Shown: piece after piece, positions 1 through 11,986 of the stretch
Position numbering within the stretch: the stretch's first letter is position 1
How the letters are laid out: each line of letters opens with the position of its first letter
Source: Malurus cyaneus samueli
Lineage: Eukaryota; Chordata; Aves; Passeriformes; Maluridae
Length of the DNA stretch: 64,000 nt
Assembly: GCA_009741485.1 (NCBI GenBank)
Contig: CM019220.1
Coordinates: 24,952,646-25,016,645, forward strand
Direction of reading: 5' to 3'
Translations under genes and position numbers: made by a program
The notes under the pieces: model-generated
What the model was told of the DNA's origin: nothing
The model's database searches: none
The model's input: the letters and a program-made list of their open reading frames with translations, nothing else

Positions 1-3000
1 GTTTCAAGACCAAAACCCCCAAATTATGACTGGCTTAAGTGCATGAGACTTGTTTTCCCCCAACTGTGACATTTCTCTGTGCCTATATGCCTTTCATCCA
101 GCATAAGACTGTACTCTCCAACAAAATAATAACGCATGTGAACTGTGGAGAGATGGTGAAAATGAATTTTTCTGTTTAAATATATAATGGCAGATAACTA
201 TTATCATTGCTATTACTTTTAACCAGTGTGAATAATACTTGAAATACTTTTCATGCTGCTGAGGAAATACACAGATATTTTTTATTGTTTTTATCAATCT
301 GCCTCATTCATTTCTTAGCACAAGGCCTTTCCAGAGGGTTGGCAATAGCCTTTCTTCTCCAACAAACAGATTGATTTAGGAGTACTGCTACCCATTATTG
401 CTACATTGGAGGAGAAATGGTAGTTTATGAACTAATCTATACTATCCTCCCAAACCATAGATTTTGATAATGGAAAATTCAGTTTAATGCTCTAATAAAC
501 CATGGTCTGATACATACTGTGCCAGTTAGCCTAGAATGTGGATGTATTTGAAATTTGATATTTTCAGCAACATTTGAGACTTCATTTTGAAGTAAATGTA
601 AGTGCCTGGGTGAGTGAAAGCATTGCATTTTTTTGTTATAAAATAAGTAACAGGTTACTAAAGAAGTATCTTTCTTCTGTTAAATATCTGAGCACTTCCT
701 TATATCCCTGTAAAAGTCAGCTTCCCTGGCATAGGAAGGGAGTAGATTTAAATCTGTGGGAGGACGGCACTGACAATAAGATAGTGCTTGTGTGGTGGTT
801 TAAAACCAGCTGGAAATTCAATTCCAAATAAGCAGCTCCCCTCCCGCTGCCCCCTCTGATGAGAAAGGGACAAATGCAGAAACTATGGGTTGAAATAAAA
901 AACCAGAAATAAGATGAAAAATTAACAGCAACAGTATTGATAACAGAAGTATACAAAAGAGAGGGTGATTTAAACACAGAGACAGTCCAGAGTGCTGGTT
1001 GTTGACTATTTTCTCTGAGAAAGAAACAGAGCAGAATAGTACATGCTCACTATTTCTCTCCCCCGCCCCAAATGAATCGAGTGGTGTAGAATAGCAACCT
1101 GCTCACGTGCACATGGCTTTAAGCTTCACCCACTTCTAGACACCTTCAAGCAAAACTGGGACAACTTGGAAGAAGAGCGCTTGAGTGTTTTGTATCTGAA
1201 GACTGAGATTTGCTTGAAAACATGCTGAAGTGAAACAATAGTCCTTGTGATAATGGTATGCAGTGCCAAAAGAGGGGAGCTGTGTAAAAAAAGAAAATAT
1301 TTTGCTGTTGGAGCAAGTTTACTTCATTGGGAGGGTTTGTGGAGTTTGTTCAGACAGGAATGTTGTGTGTACTGTGGATTTTAAAAAAATATCTCAGTAC
1401 TAATGTAAAGAAGACAGATATTAGGGCTGAGGGGTCTTAATGATGTGAATAACCAAGTTTGCCTGCCAGCAAGAGGATGTCTTTGCCAAACTTTCTTCTC
1501 CCGCGTTTCATGCCTGACCTGCTGTGCTTTGTTGTCCTTTTCTGCCCCTATTGTGTCTGTTTCTGCAGAGAGCTGCACAGCCCACTGGCTGGAAATGATT
1601 CTTCTAAAATAAATTAAAATACAGCCAAAGACTAGGGAAAATGTTGATAGAGTGAAGAAACAGTTGTTTCTTTTAAGAGATGCATCTGTGTTTCTGATAC
1701 TCAGCTCCTGCATGTAACAGGTCTTTCTGTTGACTACATGGTTGACCCTTTTGGGTCTGGGATACCTTCAGAGAAAAGCACGGTGAGTAGCAGAAAATAG
1801 CCTCTGCCTTTTCCTAGACAGGGACCTGAACCCTTGAGCGGTGCTAGTTTGGGACATTGTCCCTCTTGCAGTTCCCTGCTGTTTGAAATCCATTCTACTC
1901 TGTGCATGTGAATGCCCCTCTTTGAGGGGCTTCTTGGCTATCCCTGGCCTAGCAGAAGCAGTCGTGGAGAGATGTGGCTAACTCAATTAATACAGCCTCT
2001 GCCAAGAGCAGAACTGCATCCTTAGAGCTGCTGGCCACCTCTCCTCAATCCTTTTGACACTTCCACCTCAGTTTTGTAGGGTGCCTGCTCCCTGTGCCAG
2101 TTGCTGGGTCTGGTGCTATGTACCAAGAATGGGTGTTTCACAGCTTGACCTTCCTCTGGGAATTTAGCCTTTAGGTCCCAAGGAGTTAAACTGTCAGTTA
2201 GGTTGAGTAGTGGAAAGTATGTTCATTAACCATGTTCTATTTAAAATACAAAGCAAATGTAATGATGGCAAGAGGTGTCAGATGACAGGGACTGAGAATT
2301 GCTTTTCCTATTCAGAGCCTGAACAGATGCAGTCTGCTTTTCCTTCCTCAGCTGCTGGGGTCTTCAGTCCCTCTCAGAGGAGTTGGTGATGCAGAGTATT
2401 TCTTTCTGTATGTGAACATAAAGTTTAATAAAAAACAGCCTTTTGTGCTGAGCATTCCCCAGGATCAGAGCTCTGAGTGATGCTTGTTTTACTAGTATGG
2501 AAGCAGTAGGTTGAAAAAAGTTCAACCTTTAAATGGCTTTGAGGCAAAGCCAGAGGTTTCTCTGCTCTCCTACAGATGAGACACCAAAGCTGATTAGGCA
2601 TTTCCAAACTGTGCTTTCAGATTGGGTATCATTTGGGTGGGATTTTTTTATGAAATTAAAGCTGATTTGAAGACAGTTTTGTGTATTTCTTGAAAAAGCC
2701 CCCCAAAAACCCTTGTCATTAGGTTTCCAAATAATCTTGTTTCTACATTTTCAAAATAGATAAATAAAAAAGTTTATGTTGAAGCTGTCACTAGCTGAAA
2801 GAGACTAGTAGTATATAAATTATTTGTTATTCTTTACAAATGACAGTTGTTTATGATCACCCCAAAATATTTTTCTTAGGAGAATGTGAACATTTTTTCT
2901 GATTTTTATCTTAATTTGGGGTGGAAATTTTTGAATGTTACTAAAACCATTGGATAGTAAAAATCCATTCCCTGTACAGCTCTATGAAATACTTTGAGGC

Positions 3001-4514
3001 TTGACTTCAGTTTAAGAGGAAAGGAGTATTCTCTTTGTTTTAAATCTGTTTTATCTGTAATGATTACTTTAATTTTTGAGGAGTGAGAGTAGTGTAATTA
3101 GTATTACCTTAATTCCTTGCAATTAGAATCCAGAAAACTGTCAGCCTAGTTATGTCTCATAATCTTGCATTTTGTTTTAAACAAAAATATGAATGTGGGC
3201 TTCTAAAAATAGCCAGTTTAAAAATCTGTCTGCTTATACAATGATGATAAGTCATCCCATTTTGTTAATTGTCAGGCCTGAGTCACAGATGTTTTAGAAA
3301 TTAGTAGAACTTGCAATTTAAAAAAAAAAAAGAAAAAAAGAAATGTTGTTTAGGTTTTGGTTTTTTGTTTCCCACCAAGACCCACAGTTTCTTGGAAAGA
3401 GAAATTGCCTGCAGCACAGGTGTATAGGCAGGATGTTGAAGAACAGTAGGGTGTATAGCAGTGTCTTGAGTTTGCTTATGTATCCCACACTTTTCTTGAC
3501 TGCCCTTTTAGAATAAAGGTAACTCCCATTTTTCTTCTTTCTTCTATCCAGGGTTTTTTGCATTGTGAGTGTAGCAGCTGCTAACTCTTTGTATGTGTAG
3601 CTAACTCTTTGTAAGCTACCTTCTCTGGTATAAGTCTCTGGGCAGGGTATAATTCACAGGTTCATTTGGCCCTATGTATTAGGACGGTGAGGGTTTAAAT
3701 GGGAGATTTTTTGGAAGCCTCAGAAAAGAGGCAGCTGTTGTTTGAAGGGCTGTGGTTTATTCTGGTGCCAGCCACCCCCGCTGCACCTGTTGGCACTTGA
3801 ATTATAGTCATTTTGTGCATAGCAACTCAATAAGGCAAGGTTGGATTTTAATAGAACAGGCTGATACTCAGATGGGGTTTAAGGCAGTTTCATGAACGCT
3901 TAAGGAAGAGAGAGAAGCTACATTTAAGGGCAGGGATGTAACAATACTTCCCTGAGCAATAACTATTCCCACTTTCACAGCAGGAAGGGGAGTTGGCCTC
4001 TTCTTGCCTGGTGCCAGTTTCCAGTTGCAGAGTCTTTCAGGGTGGCTGTAACTTCTGCTCTTTCTAGTTGTCTATAAAGCTGTAAATAAAAGCAGCAGGT
4101 AGGATCCTCTCCTAATAGTGCTGTGTATCTGCTGTTGCAGCAGTGCTGAGGAGATTTTGCTGGGAAGAGTGGCTCTGCAAGGTCCCTTGCATCAGGGTCA
4201 CCCTGTGTGGTTTTGGGTCTTGCCAGCTTTGGAGTTGTTCTGACAACAGATACCAGGTCTCTCTCTCCCAAAACGGTTGTAAGTGCTCATGTTGGCGGTA
4301 GTGCCCTAATTGCTCCTCCTCCCAGACCTCAAACAAAGATTTTTCCATTCAGATCAAGTAGAGTGACCTACTGAAAATGTCAATATTTCTATTTTTTTAA
4401 TACAACTTTATTTTGTGATATGCAGTATACAGGAAAAATAAATTAACCACTGAATGCTGCTTTGAATGGGTTTGAACAGATTTAGAGGGGAAAATAAAAG
4501 ACTTTATAGCCACC
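1..4514. other. Noncoding DNA downstream of MYL1
   Basis: AT-rich sequence with no supportable gene on either strand; the open frames are short and match no family I know. It holds a small perfect hairpin (1914-1930: GCCCCTC, TTT, GAGGGGC), an A-rich run at about 3319-3341, and a 20-bp-spaced duplication of CTAACTCTTTGTA (3581-3593, 3601-3613). A fast-muscle light chain enhancer is known 3' of the rat gene; I cannot identify a counterpart here. Confidence 0.6.
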
Positions 4515-4839
4515 AAGTGACCACAGGGATTTATTGATGCTTTATTTTTCCAAGAAATTACATTGTTTTAATGCAGATAACATGGAAAGAGATGGCTGGG
4601 ATGGATGGACCCTGGATGGTAGACTTCGTTCTATGTAGTTTGCTTTGGTAAAAGCTCAGGTTTTTTTAATGAAAGTGCAGTCACCTGGAGGTGATACCCA
4701 TGCATGTGTTGCTGAAAAATGGTAGGGTTGGAGTGATATCATCCAGTTCTATGCAGTTTCCATGTTGATGGTGACAGACTGAAGCAAGAATTTCGGGCAA
4801 ATCTCTAGTGCCATCTGGTCTTTCTGAATTCGGCTTGTT
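4515..4839 (-). other. MYL1: Predicted MYL1 noncoding last exon (3' UTR) with polyadenylation signals
   Basis: Below exon 8, the minus strand has a strong acceptor (TTCCATTCCTTCCCAG) ending at 4840. It is followed by about 300 nt without a long open frame, then two AATAAA hexamers at 4541-4546 and 4530-4535. Cleavage is expected near 4515. This is a position-based prediction; other AATAAA copies exist, for example near 4406-4411, so the true end could differ. Confidence 0.5.
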
Positions 4840-5631
4840 CTGGGAAGGAATGGAAGAGTTGTATTTGAAGTCAATGTCGGCTGAAGAAACACTTTCAAAA
4901 TTACAAGCTGAGCCCTTGATTTCTGTTTTGAGGTGCTTGTTTCACACAGGAGTTGGGAATGTGTATTTCTTTGGACAGAATAACTAACAGTTCAAATAAG
5001 CCCACAACTGTTTGCATTTTAAAGACAGCTGCTGCTTTGGATTGGTTTTTGTGGGTTGTTTTTTTTTCTCTTGACAAAACAGCATATAAAGGTTGTTGGG
5101 GGGTTGGGGGTTTTTGTTGTTGCTTTTTATTTTCTTCTACTTGTAGGAGAAGTGCTAAATAATTTGATACTTTTGAAGCCCACTTTTGGTTATTGATCTT
5201 GACTGTAACAATATTCTTCTTCAGATGATTATTTTGTTTGAAGAGCTGTTCTCTGTAGCTCACACAAGTATTCAGGCTACTCTGTCTTAACAGAGTAAAT
5301 AAAATCTACAAACTATTAGGTGTTGCTTTGATTTCCGTTTTTAAAAAAAAACATCTCAATTGTGCTTGTAGGATAAATATCTCAGGCTGTCAATTTGCAT
5401 TGTGTTTGAAAAATCTACTAATTTACAGGGTTGTGAACAAGAGCCAGGAACCTGGACTCCTGTTATCTTTGCTTTTGGACAAAAGTCTTGTTTATTCTTT
5501 CTATTTTACTAAGAAAACATTGTTGTCACATTGGTTTTGTAGCCTCTGTTGGCTGTGGGTATACAGAAGCCTTTAAGCATAGCAGGCAGACAAATTCAGT
5601 ACGCAAATGAAAAGAACATACCGTTTGGTAC

Positions 5632-5674
5632 CTGGAGAATTCCTCTTAGACAGACAGGATGTGCTTTACAAATG
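5632..5674 (-). CDS. MYL1: MYL1 exon 8: C-terminus, stop, start of 3' UTR
   Basis: Acceptor CCACAG|CA at 5675, then codons for AFVKHILSV and TAA at 5646-5648. After 14 nt of 3' UTR a donor-like CTCCAG|GTACC closes the exon at 5632. The split between a short C-terminal exon and a noncoding last exon is the known arrangement in this family. The protein part is certain; the exon's 3' limit is inferred. Confidence 0.9.
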
Positions 5675-8600
5675 CTGTGGAAAAATACAGATATGTTGTT
5701 AGAAGGAACAGCAAATGTTACGTTGGGAAAAAAAAAAACCCCTCTAAAAATAACAGCTGTTAATGAGCTGATGGCATTAAAAATGTGCTCCTGGTCAGAT
5801 TTGATCTGGTAGACTGATAGAAAGTTTTAAGTGTTCAATGTTTTACAAATCAAGCTCTCTTGTTGCTTAAGTGTAATAGGACAGTAGCTATTGGATACAA
5901 TCACTGCAATTGCTCTACAGAAAGTCAGAGCCAAGAGATTTGGCACTGACCAAAACAGTCTCCTGTGCTGTGGCTGGATAAAATATTTTGCATGGTATGA
6001 CTGCGGGATAACATATTGCCACAGTTGTTTTCACACCGAAGTCTTTTGACCTAACTCACCTGGAGCTTTGTCTGATTTTCCTGAGAAGCTAAAAGCCCAC
6101 TGTAATGGACTGTGAGAGGGAGGAGAAATGTAGGATGAATGTTGAACTCTTGCACCTACCCTCATAGTTGATGCAGCCGTTTGAGTCTTCCTGACCTTTC
6201 ATGAGTTCGTCTACTTCTTCTTCTGTCATCTTCTCACCTGAGAGTGGAGAGAACTTGTTTCATTCTTCCACACAGAACTGAGACTGAACCCTACAGCTTT
6301 TCCAAAAGCTTTCCTTACTTTTTGAGTTAGTGAAAAAAGACCTATATATGACATGAGCTTAATTAATTTTAACTTTCTCTAGAAGATGGAGACATATATG
6401 CATAGGTAAAGAAACTATGCAGCAAATCCTCTACTTTTGTCTATGTGTTTAGGTCACTGAGATGTACAGACTTTTCGCTCTATTCAAATAACAGGCACTT
6501 TCAATATCTACTCTGAATTTAGATGTTGTTATCCTAGCCTTTTCCTTTGGTCTTTAGTAGAAAACCCAAAACTCTGTTTGCATTCTTCGTGGATTCCCAG
6601 TTAGTAAAAATCAGAGTCTTGTCTGACTTGGTAGCATCCTATCTCTTCAAACTGTTTGGACTAGCTTTCCTCCCTGTCTGATGCCTTCAATCAGCAGCAG
6701 TTTTCAAAGTGCTTGCAGACAGGATGATCCCTTACCCAGGGTAGCCAGCACATGACGGAGCTCAGCACCCATGACCGTGCCGTTTCCTTCCTTGTCAAAG
6801 ACACGCAGACCTTCAACAAAGTCTTCAAAGGTGCCCTGATCCTTGTTGTTGGCAGCTGCTTGCAGCATGGGCAGGAACTCTTCAAAAGTAATCTTCTTGG
6901 CATTCATCTCTGGAAAAAATCCACCAGTTGTTACATGCTAGACACTTGTATGTGTACTTCTTAGGCACATTTGCCCTCAGATGTGGGATAGCCTCTCCTA
7001 CGTTATTTGCACAGCTCTTTCTAGCCTTTAGTCTGGTCTTTGCTTCAAAAGTTGTTTTTACCAGGCCAGAGGGTTTGAATATAATTTAGCCCATCTTAAT
7101 ATGGTCCTGCATGACTGAAATTAGGGATCAACAGCTTCTAGGTGCTTGTAATAAAGGAGGGCACAATAGTATTTATCCTAGGGAGTAAAAAGAAATAAAA
7201 AATGGCTGCAATAATAAATGGCCAACATATGCCTCAGTGTGCCCAAGTTTGTAGCTTTGGGAAGACCATTCCAGTCTGAAATATAGGTGGGTTTCCAGTC
7301 CCAGGGCATGTCTTGGCTTATGCGGGAATTCCTGGAAAGACCTGAAGAGCTGAGTATCACTTGTTAGAAATGGACTCACAGCTCCCCAGCAAAGGCTGGG
7401 CCACTAATGAACTGTGAGCAGCAATGAGTGTGTGTTATACCTATACCGAGTTGGCCAAAATGGTCCTTGCTGAGAACTCTTCATGTTTTCCTTTATTCCT
7501 CATCAGCATCATTCTCTTCCAAAGAAATTAGTGAAATACCATCTATGGTTGCATAGTCCCCCTCGCTCTCCGTCAGAGCAAAAGCTCCCCTCTCTCCTGC
7601 TGTGACTATTGGTGTTGCCTGATAGCTGTTCCCCAGTCCCAACAAGGGCCCCAGAGACTATAGGGTACTTACCCTCTTTGCTGGGGTTTCCTAGGATCTT
7701 GTTGACCTCTGCATTTGTAGGGTTCTGCCCCAGTGCCCGGATGATATCACCAACCTGGCTGAGGGTGATCTTGGCATCACCAGTCCTGTCAAAGAGGAGG
7801 AAGGCCTCCTTGAAGTCTGCAAGGGAAGAGCAACATTGAGCCAGGCAGCTCCATATTGACAAAGATGTGAGTTTGTTGTCTCCTGGCACTGTTCCACTGA
7901 CTCCAGGGGAGTTAGCCAGGGGAATCTTTGGCCCACAGTCCCAACAAAAGCTCCTCCCCTGTGACATTTTGGTTTCACTATTTTTAAACTTTTATATCTA
8001 CCTTTCATATCTTTCCTGGCTCTAATAGCCATCAATAGCTTTGTGATTGACCCCGTAGTTATTTGGAGGACAGGGGAAGATAAGTTCCCTACCAATATTG
8101 TCATTCAAGAGCAGATTTCTTCACACGACTTAGCAGCAGATGGTAAAAATGTTGCTATCCACTCCACGTTATCTTCCAGAGAACCGGAACTGTCAAGTGC
8201 CTAGCAGTGCAAAACCTCTGTGTGCTTCAATGGGTTCTGCCTGCAATGCCAGCATCTCAACAACACAGTGCTAATAGGAAACTTGAAGGTGGATTTCAAA
8301 TGCTTTTACTGTTGTTTTGCCCTTAAAATTGCCTTACAATGGGATTCGTAAACATTTTGTTCTCTCTTCTTTTCTTTTTTTTTGTAGTCTGTCCCTGCTT
8401 CTTACAGATGCATTAATATGCCGCTTTTCCAGTGGAAGTACTCATGTGCACTTACTCCCATGCATTTCCAGTGTGTTCACTTTGAGACTTCACTTCTTTC
8501 AGTGCTGCCAAGTGACCGTTGGTCACTTATTTCCCCTTGCTGGACAAGGCCTTGGGGTATGGACATTTCTCCTACAAAAACCAGCAGAGATGGTTGCCTT

Positions 8601-11600
8601 CATTGCATTGTCAGCCTTCATCTTCCACTGAGAAGCTCCATGCCAGTCATATTACTATATTTTTCAGGCTTTAAAAGAGTATTTGAATAAGGAAATGTGG
8701 CTTTAAAAAAAGAGGAGGGTACAAAGGTCAGCTGTGTGGCTGAAAAGTTGTCTTTGAACCTCATATGCCACGAGCATCTTGGACTGTGCTGTTGGTCTTT
8801 TCTGCACTGCGGTGTCTGATGATACTGTGGTTTAGCTCCAAGTAAACCAAGTAAAATATCTTTCCCTTGGTCATCCAGCAGCCCAACAGGCTTTGGATTT
8901 CACAGCCTGTGGAATGTTCTTTCTCCTTTGGGGCAGATTTAGGAGTAAAGCCACATTTTGTATCATGTCTTCATTCATTTTGTGCTGGGGACACGTGATG
9001 CAGGGTTTATTTTTTTGCTTTAGTCTTCCTTGTACTACCTTGGTGAAGCTGTTGCTGGCCCACAGTAAAAGTGCTGATACACAATATCAGCCTGCTAGGC
9101 TGTAATCTAATACATCAGAAACTAATCTTCTTACTGTCTGATGGGAGACATCTATAACCCTTAGCTGCTAACTCTTTCCTTACAGCTTTTGTTGTGGGGT
9201 ATGAAATTATGGCCTTCTGCACCTGCACCTGTGTAGAGTTTCCTGTTAAAATATACCAACTCCAGCAGCTGAGATCTGGAGCTGTGGTGACCTATACCAT
9301 ATGATCTGATCTTTTATCTGCTAAATCAATGATGTTAAGCTATAACAAGGTATGAAACAATGCCAGTGTGCTATTAGCAAAGCCATCAGGAAAGTTCCTC
9401 CATTTTGTGAATCCCATGAAGTTTTATGTTCACTGGGTTCTGAACACAGCTCCCTAAATTGGGGAAAAGGACTGATTTATTTTTGTCTCTTGGGCATGCA
9501 TTTCACTGCAATATATCTTCGCTATGGAAGTTTTTTGTTGCTGTTTGTTTTTTTTTTTGTTTGTTTGTTTGTTTTTTTTTTTTTTTTTTTAATAGCCAGT
9601 CCTAGTTTATACGTGTGCTGGAGTAAGCATGTTTAAAGTCTGTCTGAGGATGGTACTACCCAGTTGCTAGTGCATCAACCTGTGCAGATGGAAATAGTTA
9701 CTTTGTTCAGTAAATAGTTGCTTTGTTCAGTGATAGTAATGTTACAGCAGCTGGATGATCTGAAATAAGTAGGAAAGCTGAAAAAAATATTTTGCTTTGT
9801 TATACATGCCAGCAGCTTTGAACTGAGAGCATTTTTCCATAAATCCTCTCAAGCCTTTTGTAAAATTTTCAGAATTAAAAAGTGACTAAGAGAAAGAATT
9901 ATTTCCAGTCTCACCTGCTGCATTACAACTCTCCTTATTGCTTTGATGGTGTAACCCAGGGCAGGCTGATGTTCACAGAGTTCAGGGCTCTCTCAAGACC
10001 TGTTTCTAGCTATTCCTTTCCCTCTGGATTTCTAGGAAATCCTTGTATCTTCCTTTCTAAACCCTTCCTTCCATCTACTATGTGTGCTACTGAATTTTTG
10101 ACATTTTTAAATGTTATTTAATGTAGCCCAAATGCGTCTCTTAGGATATTTGAAACACTTCAAGTTGATTCTGAAATGAGATTTCCAGAGCTTCAATGAG
10201 AATTACTGTTCACATCAGAATCTTTTTCTCTTTCTAGTAGATTGAAAGAAAACATTTGGAAGTTGCAAGTTTGTTGTGAATCAAAGAATACAGCAAGATG
10301 CTCAAGAATTGCAGCATATCCAGACCATTGTGTAAGTAGAAGTTTACCCAAGCCACTTATTTGCTGACTATTTCCATGCTTAAAGAATGTTTTTACAAAA
10401 AAACAGCCTTTGTTCCTCCCCTTCCACACCTCCTGGCAAGAGTGGCACGTAGAACTCTTCCATCTTCTGTTCACATGAGATTGCACAGTCACTGCAGCTT
10501 AGTTAAATTTTCAGCCCACTTCCTCCTTTTGTTGTCCTCCTCCTGCCTATTTCCCCTGGGACTGTCAAGTTCAAGACTTATTTTGCATCCTTGTGAAGAA
10601 CCAGAACAGGAGCACAAGTGGAAATTGTTCAGTAGTTAGAGACAATGTGTTTCCTCTTTGTATCATGGCATAGACTTCTCAGTTCAGACAGCATGCAAAC
10701 ATCCAGATAAATTACATGTAGATCTACGGTCACATTCTTGTTCAGCATAAGTCAGCACCTGAAGTCTTGCTCTAAAGTCAAGAGTGTGGTGATTTGCACC
10801 AGATGAAGTCTTAGATCATTGTTTTATATAAAAGTTAATTTCTGAGCCTATAGCTCTTTTCGGAACTCACATAAATGTAAAACGTATCAGCTCTCTTGTA
10901 ACTTACCATCCTGTTGCTCCTTGGAGAACTCGATCTGTTGGAAGGAAATCAATCACAAAAAATAGCTTAGGAAGGGGGGGCTGGGGGAGAACATGTGTGT
11001 TTTCTAAAGCATCCAGCTCAATCCGTGAGTCATCTTCCAAAGGAGCAAAATTGTGGCCTGTCAAATGTGCAAAAGTAATGCAGATAGCAAAAGAGCTATT
11101 AAGGCTAGTGAGTATTTAGCATTTGGTAGCCATTATGTTCCCCCTCCTGCCCCCTGTTAAAGTTTAACTTTGATTTCACTTACCATTGATTTCATCAGCA
11201 GAAAAGGACTGCAGTTTGGGAGAAAAAGAGAGAGAAATGAAAGAACTAGTACTCCTGAAAATGCACTGAGAGAAAGTAAATAGCACAAAGTACCTGAGTA
11301 CTCTCACTTCTGTCTTGCCTAATGTAGTTAAATCGTAGCACCCTAGTCTAGCAACTTCCCATGTAATAATGCATCAGCAGGTCTATTCTTAAAGTTTTCA
11401 TTAAAATCTACATCCCAAGGAAAGCCAGAGTTGTGGCAAGAAGCAACAAAAATCTAAAGTCTCTTAACTAACGAAGAAATCATTAATGTACCATCGGGTC
11501 CATTTACTATTTTAGCATAGGTTTGTTTAATTATACAATTTGAAATAATATTTCTAAATAAGCAGCTTTTTTTCCCATTGACATAGAAATTAAATTAATC

Positions 11601-11986
11601 CCTAAAGTTTATGTGTCAAATTAGTTTTTGATGGTACATTTTTTCATAAGTACTAATCTAATATATTTGCTTATATAAAAATATTACTATTTTCCCTTGC
11701 CACTTTAGCTGGTTGCATCTGATTTTAAAAAGTTTAGGAAACTGTAACCCTTCTGTTGGAAGCTGAGGGAACTGCACCACTGCTGTTGCCTGGTTTAGAA
11801 ATTGAGGCTAACTGGAAAACCTTGCATAGTCCTTTAGGTTTAAACAGGAAAACCAAGCAAGCTTAGACTGTCTTCTGGACTGGCCTCCCCACACCCCCCA
11901 GAACTAATGTGGGCAAGAAGCCCGATTTACTTATGTAAAATACACTGACTGGCTGCTAACCCTTAGCTTTCCAGTGCACCCACCAT
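5646..11986 (-). CDS. MYL1: MYL1 short isoform LC3f: fast skeletal muscle essential myosin light chain 3
   Basis: Second product of the same gene, made from an internal promoter. Exons: 11984-11986 (the initiator ATG only), 11184-11208, then the shared exons 7673-7816, 6736-6909, 6160-6237 and 5646-5674. They total 453 nt, giving 150 aa plus stop, the expected LC3f length. The N-terminus is [10 protein letters not shown] followed by FKEAFLLFD, matching the LC3f type, and it lacks the Ala-Pro extension of LC1f. The Met codon sits at the very end of its exon, directly before a GTGGGT donor. In known birds and mammals LC3f shares exons 5-9 with LC1f and differs in promoter and in one mini-exon; this layout reproduces that. 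Which fibres use it cannot be read from the sequence. Confidence 0.94.

Larger units (their letters stand above)
7817..10906 (-). other. MYL1: MYL1 intron between mini-exon 4 and shared exon 5
   Basis: 3.1 kb without coding signal. It contains a T-rich simple tract with TTTG repeats at 9531-9590 and a 20-bp tandem duplication at 9692-9731. The smaller MYL1 introns (4840-5631, 5675-6159, 6238-6735, 6910-7672, 10935-11183, 11209-11983) show nothing beyond splice sites. Confidence 0.85.

Noticed and set aside
1432..1462. Candidate MYL1 last coding exon with CACATCAT on the minus strand
   Set aside because: The surrounding codons do not give the FVKHI tail; the true exon with acceptor, tail and stop is at 5646-5674.
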